Origin: Acanthosoma haemorrhoidale
Lineage: Eukaryota > Arthropoda > Insecta > Hemiptera > Acanthosomatidae
Assembly: GCA_930367205.1 (NCBI GenBank)
Contig: OV884013.1
Span: 119,761,827 to 119,825,826, forward strand
DNA length: 64,000 bases
Direction of reading: 5' to 3'
Part shown: one piece after another, positions 59,190 to 64,000 of the stretch
Layout of the letters: every line of letters begins with the position of its first letter
How positions within the stretch are numbered: the first letter of the stretch is position 1
Program-made: the position numbers and the translations under genes
The notes under the pieces: generated by a model
What the model saw: only the letters and a program-made list of their open reading frames with translations
Databases searched by the model: none
What the model was told of the DNA's origin: nothing

Positions 59190-61345
59190 CTCGTAGATAG
59201 AACAAGTTAAATTTTAACTAATTTACCGGTAACTATTTTAAACTTAACAATATATATCTATATATACATAACATGTTATGCATATATAGATATATATTTT
59301 ATCTGAAACATTGTTAATTTCATACATTCGTGAAGATTATTACACATTGTAAACAACTCATTGTTTTTTTTCTCTATTAAACCACGTGTTTTGCCATAAA
59401 AACACAACTATAGAACAAGTGAAATTTTAACTAATTTACCGGTAACTATTTCAAACTTAACAATATATATCTATATATACATAACATGTTTTGTATATAT
59501 AAATATATATATTCTATCTGAAACATTTGTGTATGAAATTAACATTCGTGAAGATTATTACACATTGTAAACAACTCATTGTTTTTTTCTCTATTAAACC
59601 ACGTGTTTTGCCATAAAAACTCACAACTATAGAACAACTGAAATTTTAACTAATCTACCGGTAACTATGTTTAACTTAATATGTTATGTATATAAAGATA
59701 TACATTTTATCTATAGAAACATTGTTAATTTCATACATTCGTGAAGATTATTACACATTGTAAACAACTCATTGTTTTTTTTCTCTATTAAACCACGTGT
59801 TTTGCCATAAATTCACAACTATAGAACAACTGAAATTTCAACTAATTTACCGGTAACTATTTTTATTTTAATATGTTATGTATATATAGATATATATTCT
59901 ATCTATAGAAACATTTGTGTATGAAATTAACATTCGTGAAGATTATTACACATTGTAAACAACTCATTGTTCTTTTTCTCTATTAAACCACGTGTTTTGC
60001 CGTAAAAACACAACTATAGAACAAGTGAAATTTTAACTAATTTAGCGGTAACTATTTTTAACTTAATATGTTATGCATATAAAGATATATATTTTATCTA
60101 TAGAAACATTGTTAATTTCATACATTCGTGAAGATTATTACACATTGTAAACAACTCATTGTTCTTTTTCTCTATTAAAGCACGTGTTTTGCCATAAAAA
60201 CACAACTATAGAACAAGTGAAATTTTAACTAATTTACCGGTAACTATTTTTAACTTAATATGTTATGTAAATATAGATATATATTCTATCTATAGAAACA
60301 TTTGTGTATGAAATTAACATTCGTGAAGATTATTACACATTGTAAACAACTCATTGTTCTTTTTCTCTATTAAAGCACGTGTTTTGCCATAAAAACACAA
60401 CTATAGAACAACTGAAATTTTAACTAATTTACCGGTAACTATTTTAAACCTAATATGTTATGTAAATATAGATATATATTCTATCTATAGAAACATTTGT
60501 GTATGAAATTAACATTCGTGAAGATTATTACACATTGTAAACAACTCATTGTTCTTTTTCTCTATTAAACCACGTGTTTTGCCATAAAAACACAACTATA
60601 GAACAAGTGAAATTTTAACTAATTTACCGGTAACTATTTTTAACTTAATATGTTATGTATATAAAGATATATATTTTATCTATAGAAACATTGTTAATTT
60701 CATACATTCGTGAAGATTATTACACATTGTAAACAACTCATTGTTCTTTTTCTCTATTAAAGCACGTGTTTTGCCATAAAAACACAACTATAGAACAACT
60801 GAAATTTTAACTAATTTACCGGTAACTATTTTTAACTTAATATGTTATGTAAATATAGATATATATTCTATCTATAGAAACATTTGTGTATGAAATTAAC
60901 ATTCGTGAAGATTATTACACATTGTAAACAACTCATTGTTCTTTTTCTCTATTAAAGCACTTGTTTTGCCATAAAAACACAACTATAGAACAACTGAAAT
61001 TTTAACTAATTTACCGGTAACTATTTTAAACCTAATATGTTATGTGAATATAGATATATATTCTATCTATAGAAACATTTGTGTATGAAATTAACATTCG
61101 TGAAGATTATTACACATTGTAAACAACTCATTGTTCTTTTTCTCTATTAAACCACGTGTTTTGCCATAAAAACACAACTATAGAACAAGTGAAATTTTAA
61201 CTAATTTACCGGTAACTATTTTTAACTTAATATGTTATGTATATAAAGATATATATTTTATCTATAGAAACATTGTTAATTTCATACATTCGTGAATATT
61301 ATTACACATTGTAAACAACTCACAACTATAGAACTACCGGTTCCT
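59190..61345. repeat. Satellite-like tandem array, 192-195-bp unit, 11 copies
   Basis: The landmark CGTGAAGATTATTACACATT recurs at 59329, 59547, 59740, 59935, 60127, 60322, 60517, 60709, 60904, 61099 and, slightly changed, 61291. Each unit also holds CCACGTGTTTTGCC or a one-base variant of it, and nearly all hold ACCGGTAACTA. Two unit types occur. Type A has TGTTAATTTCATACA before the landmark and type B has TGTATGAAATTAACA, the reverse complement, at the same place. Order is A B A B A B B A B B A. Units are highly similar, indicating recent homogenisation. Confidence 0.95.
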
Positions 61346-63011
61346 AAATTGTTAGGAAAAAGTTTATTATTATTATTATTCAAATACGTGCTCTCCGCTG
61401 AGCATATTGTTTAAATCAAAGAGGGCAGAAGAGAAGTTTCTTGTGCCCTATGTGTAGCACTTTACCCATGTGCTTCACGAAACAGAAAGAAGTGGTTCCT
61501 TGAAAGTGCTATAGAATATTTTAATATTTCACAGCTTACCGAATTGAGGGAAAACTCATAGGGTCTATTTAAATATCAGATTTCTGCACAAAAATAGCTA
61601 TATGTTTCTATAGAGCAACAAAGAATTTCCTTTAATTAAAACAATATGACAACCACGCGCATTCGCAGTCAGGACATGTGAGCTTCGAAAATTATATATT
61701 ATTTTTATATTACCTGTATATAAATTTATATAATATGTGCAATACGTTCCCAAAAATGTTTTGTAAGTAATTATTTAAACTGTGTAAAATTTTTAGCTAT
61801 GAAACTTCATTTTAGTAGGTGATTTTAATATATCTTTAACCTTGCCAGTAAAATTATACCTTCAACTTAATAAATAGTCTCTACCTAATTAATAGACTTA
61901 AAAAGTTAGCTTTAAATTTCTGAAACACGTGGTTTAGTTTAAAGATATTGTGAACAGACTTATTAAATTGTTGCGTGTTACCGTTACTATCAACAAGTAA
62001 AATATTTAAATATAATCAAACAAAGAAAAACAATACCAATATATAAATTAAAATAAAATTCTTACTTTTCAAATAAAGTGTTGAGATGATCTTGCGAACA
62101 ATCTGCAGCAATCTAGCCTGGAGTGCGAAGGAGCAAGAGGTCTGTCTGTAGGGGCTGGTATGGTGGTACCACCGTTGCAGTCTCTACAGGTAGAATGCCC
62201 AAAATGTGCGAACTTCTAGCTTAAATAATAGCCACCCCACTCCATCCCCCACCCGTTCCTATTCCAGCGACCTCTAACAAACTGGAAATATACTAAGGCT
62301 TAACTTATGAAATCTCACCTCCAAACAAAACAAGATTTAACAATTGACCATTCATCCCAAATTTCAGCTCTAGACCTAAATTTTAATTACCTCTAAAAGC
62401 CTTATGGGTGATCCAATTTTTACCACTTAACAATAATATTCATGGAAATCCCATTTTCGAAAGACTTCAAAGGGCCGTAAAAGTATTTTGGCGCTTAAAA
62501 AATGGGGGGGGGGAACAGATTACAGCCAGGTGCCAATTTATAAATTATTTTTATTTTTTTATTTAAAAAAAAAAATCACACTTTTGGAATCAGTAAATTC
62601 TTTGATTAACTCACCTAAGAAAGAAAAAACTGCATTATGCGTGAGTGTGTCAAATAAAAAATAATAAAATAAAACCGTCTTTATGATAAGATTTCAAATT
62701 ATGAGACGGTCCATCGGCGTCATTAAAAGCGACATGTTTCCTTGGCATGATGCATGATACATGTTATTTTGTAAGATATTCACTCCTTAAAATGCATATA
62801 TTATGCAGTTAAAGGTGCCAGCTAATTTATATTGATGTATATAATTTTTATTTTTAAAACACATACGATTATAAAATCATAGGGGTTAGGAAAAAAGTGG
62901 GCATGACTTTCCAGCGGAGCAAAGAAATGCATAAAGAGCACATTGTAATCTGGGATGGTGACTTAAGAAATATTGGAAATAGAAAATTAAAAAATCAACT
63001 ATACCAATATC
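61346..63011. other. Sequence between the two tandem arrays
   Basis: Mostly AT-rich. A more balanced block at 62080-62170 ends, on the minus strand, at a GTAAGAA donor-like site, and could be an untranslated first exon of the minus-strand gene at 56496-56898. This is weak evidence. Confidence 0.25.
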
Positions 63012-63570
63012 AAACCATTTTACTTAAGGCAAAATATCTCCTCAAAATGGTGTAGACTAAACCATTTTACTTAAGGCAAAATATCTCCTCAAAATGGTGT
63101 GGACTAAACCATTTTAGTTAAGGCAAAATATCTCCTCAAAATGGTGTGGACTAAACCATTTTACTTAAGGCAAAATATCTCCTCAAAATGGTGTGGAATA
63201 AACCATTTTAGTTAAGGCAAAATATCTCCTCAAAATGGTGTAGACTAAACCATTTTACTTAAGGCAAAATATCTCCTCAAAATGGTGTAGACTAAACCAT
63301 TTTAGTTAAGGCAAAATATCTCCTCAAAATGGTGTGGAGTAAACCATTTTAGTTAAGGCAAAATATCTCCTCAAAATGGTGTAGACTAAACCATTTTACT
63401 TAAGGCAAAATATCTCCCCAAAATGGTGTGTACTAAACCATTTTACTTAAGGCAAAATATCTCCTCAAAATGGTGTGGACTAAACCATTTTAGTTAAGGC
63501 AAAATATCTCCTCAAAATGGTGTGGACTAAACCATTTTAGTTAAGGCAAAATATCTCCTCAAAATGGTGT
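63012..63570. repeat. 47-bp minisatellite, about 12 copies
   Basis: The unit starts AAACCATTTTACTTAAGGCA and ends CTCAAAATGGTGTAGACT, with few substitutions. ACCATTTT and AAAATGGT within each unit are complementary, so every copy can form a small hairpin. The array ends at GTTGTTGGGG. Confidence 0.95.
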
Positions 63571-64000
63571 TGTTGGGGTCCAATGTGCACAAAATTAAAA
63601 AAAAAAAATAATAAAAGTGAAATCCCCGAGCACCCTAGTAAAATATGCCGATTCCGTTACCTCTTTCTTATTGTGGTACAACTCGAGCTGAAAGCAATAT
63701 TGAACAATATTCAGAAAATTATGAATATCAAAAATAAGATGATTTTGAAGTCAAGATTCTGAAAATAATTATTCTAATAATTGAATTGAAAGTGCATCTG
63801 AAAATTGAATTGTAACAATGCAACTTCATCTAATAAATGCTGTCATAAACCTGATATTAATGAATTGGGAAAGAAAATAATAATAATAACACAGAAAATT
63901 AAATCACAAAAAAAATCAAATTTGGTTACTGCTGAACAATAAATTTATTTGAAAATAAGGTATACATGTATAATACTAAACCACATGAATTCCAATTTTT
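63571..64000. other. Window end, nothing recognised
   Basis: AT-rich with an A run near 63600; no gene or repeat seen. Confidence 0.4.

Noticed and set aside
63012..63570. CRISPR-like array
   Set aside because: All 47 bases are repeated; there are no unique spacers.

Overview
The window is AT-rich, intron-rich animal DNA with the look of an insect genome. The evidence is short exons with GT/AG borders, a clip-domain cassette typical of arthropod haemolymph proteases, many mariner/Tc1-type transposons with TA target duplications, non-LTR retrotransposon 3' ends and tRNA-like SINEs. The species cannot be named from the sequence; Hemiptera is only a guess. Most long open frames here are transposon debris. 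The real genes are split into exons of 23-252 nt that had to be read through their splice phases.

Gene 1 (+ strand, 2966-20133) is an inter-alpha-trypsin-inhibitor heavy-chain-like protein. I could join 17 exons with matching phases into 846 residues plus a stop; the N-terminus with its signal peptide was not found and probably lies upstream of the window. Domain order is VIT, vWA with an intact metal-binding motif, the usual ITIH C-terminal strands, then, unexpectedly, a six-cysteine clip domain at the very C-terminus. A 53-bp tandem repeat copies the end of exon 15 together with its splice donor about seven times, immediately before the clip exons.

Gene 2 (+ strand, 24244-54055) is a secreted trypsin-like serine protease of 303 residues in seven exons. 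Its signal-peptide exon lies 19.8 kb upstream of exon 2; that intron is almost entirely transposon-derived. The catalytic triad is intact, there is no clip domain, and the residues where most relatives have Ile-Val-Gly-Gly read Arg-Ser-Gly-Gly. A clip domain on an ITIH protein next to a clip-less protease suggests exon exchange between neighbours, or two proteins acting in the same haemolymph cascade. That link is inference.

The 3' part (54.2-57 kb) holds two well-spliced C-terminal exons of an unidentified minus-strand gene, and a roughly 1-kb imperfect palindrome whose arms carry diverged copies of the same terminal exon. Further on are an 11-copy satellite of 192-195 bp with two interspersed unit types (59.2-61.3 kb) and a 12-copy 47-bp minisatellite (63.0-63.6 kb).

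Mobile DNA fills the rest. It includes several mariner relics (one near full length but catalytically dead, one folded into an inverted repeat, others internally deleted), six copies or fragments of a second DDE transposon family beginning GGGTGTCCC, two or more non-LTR families, an intact retroposon with a 15-bp target duplication, and tRNA-derived SINEs. Several are nested, which gives their order of insertion.
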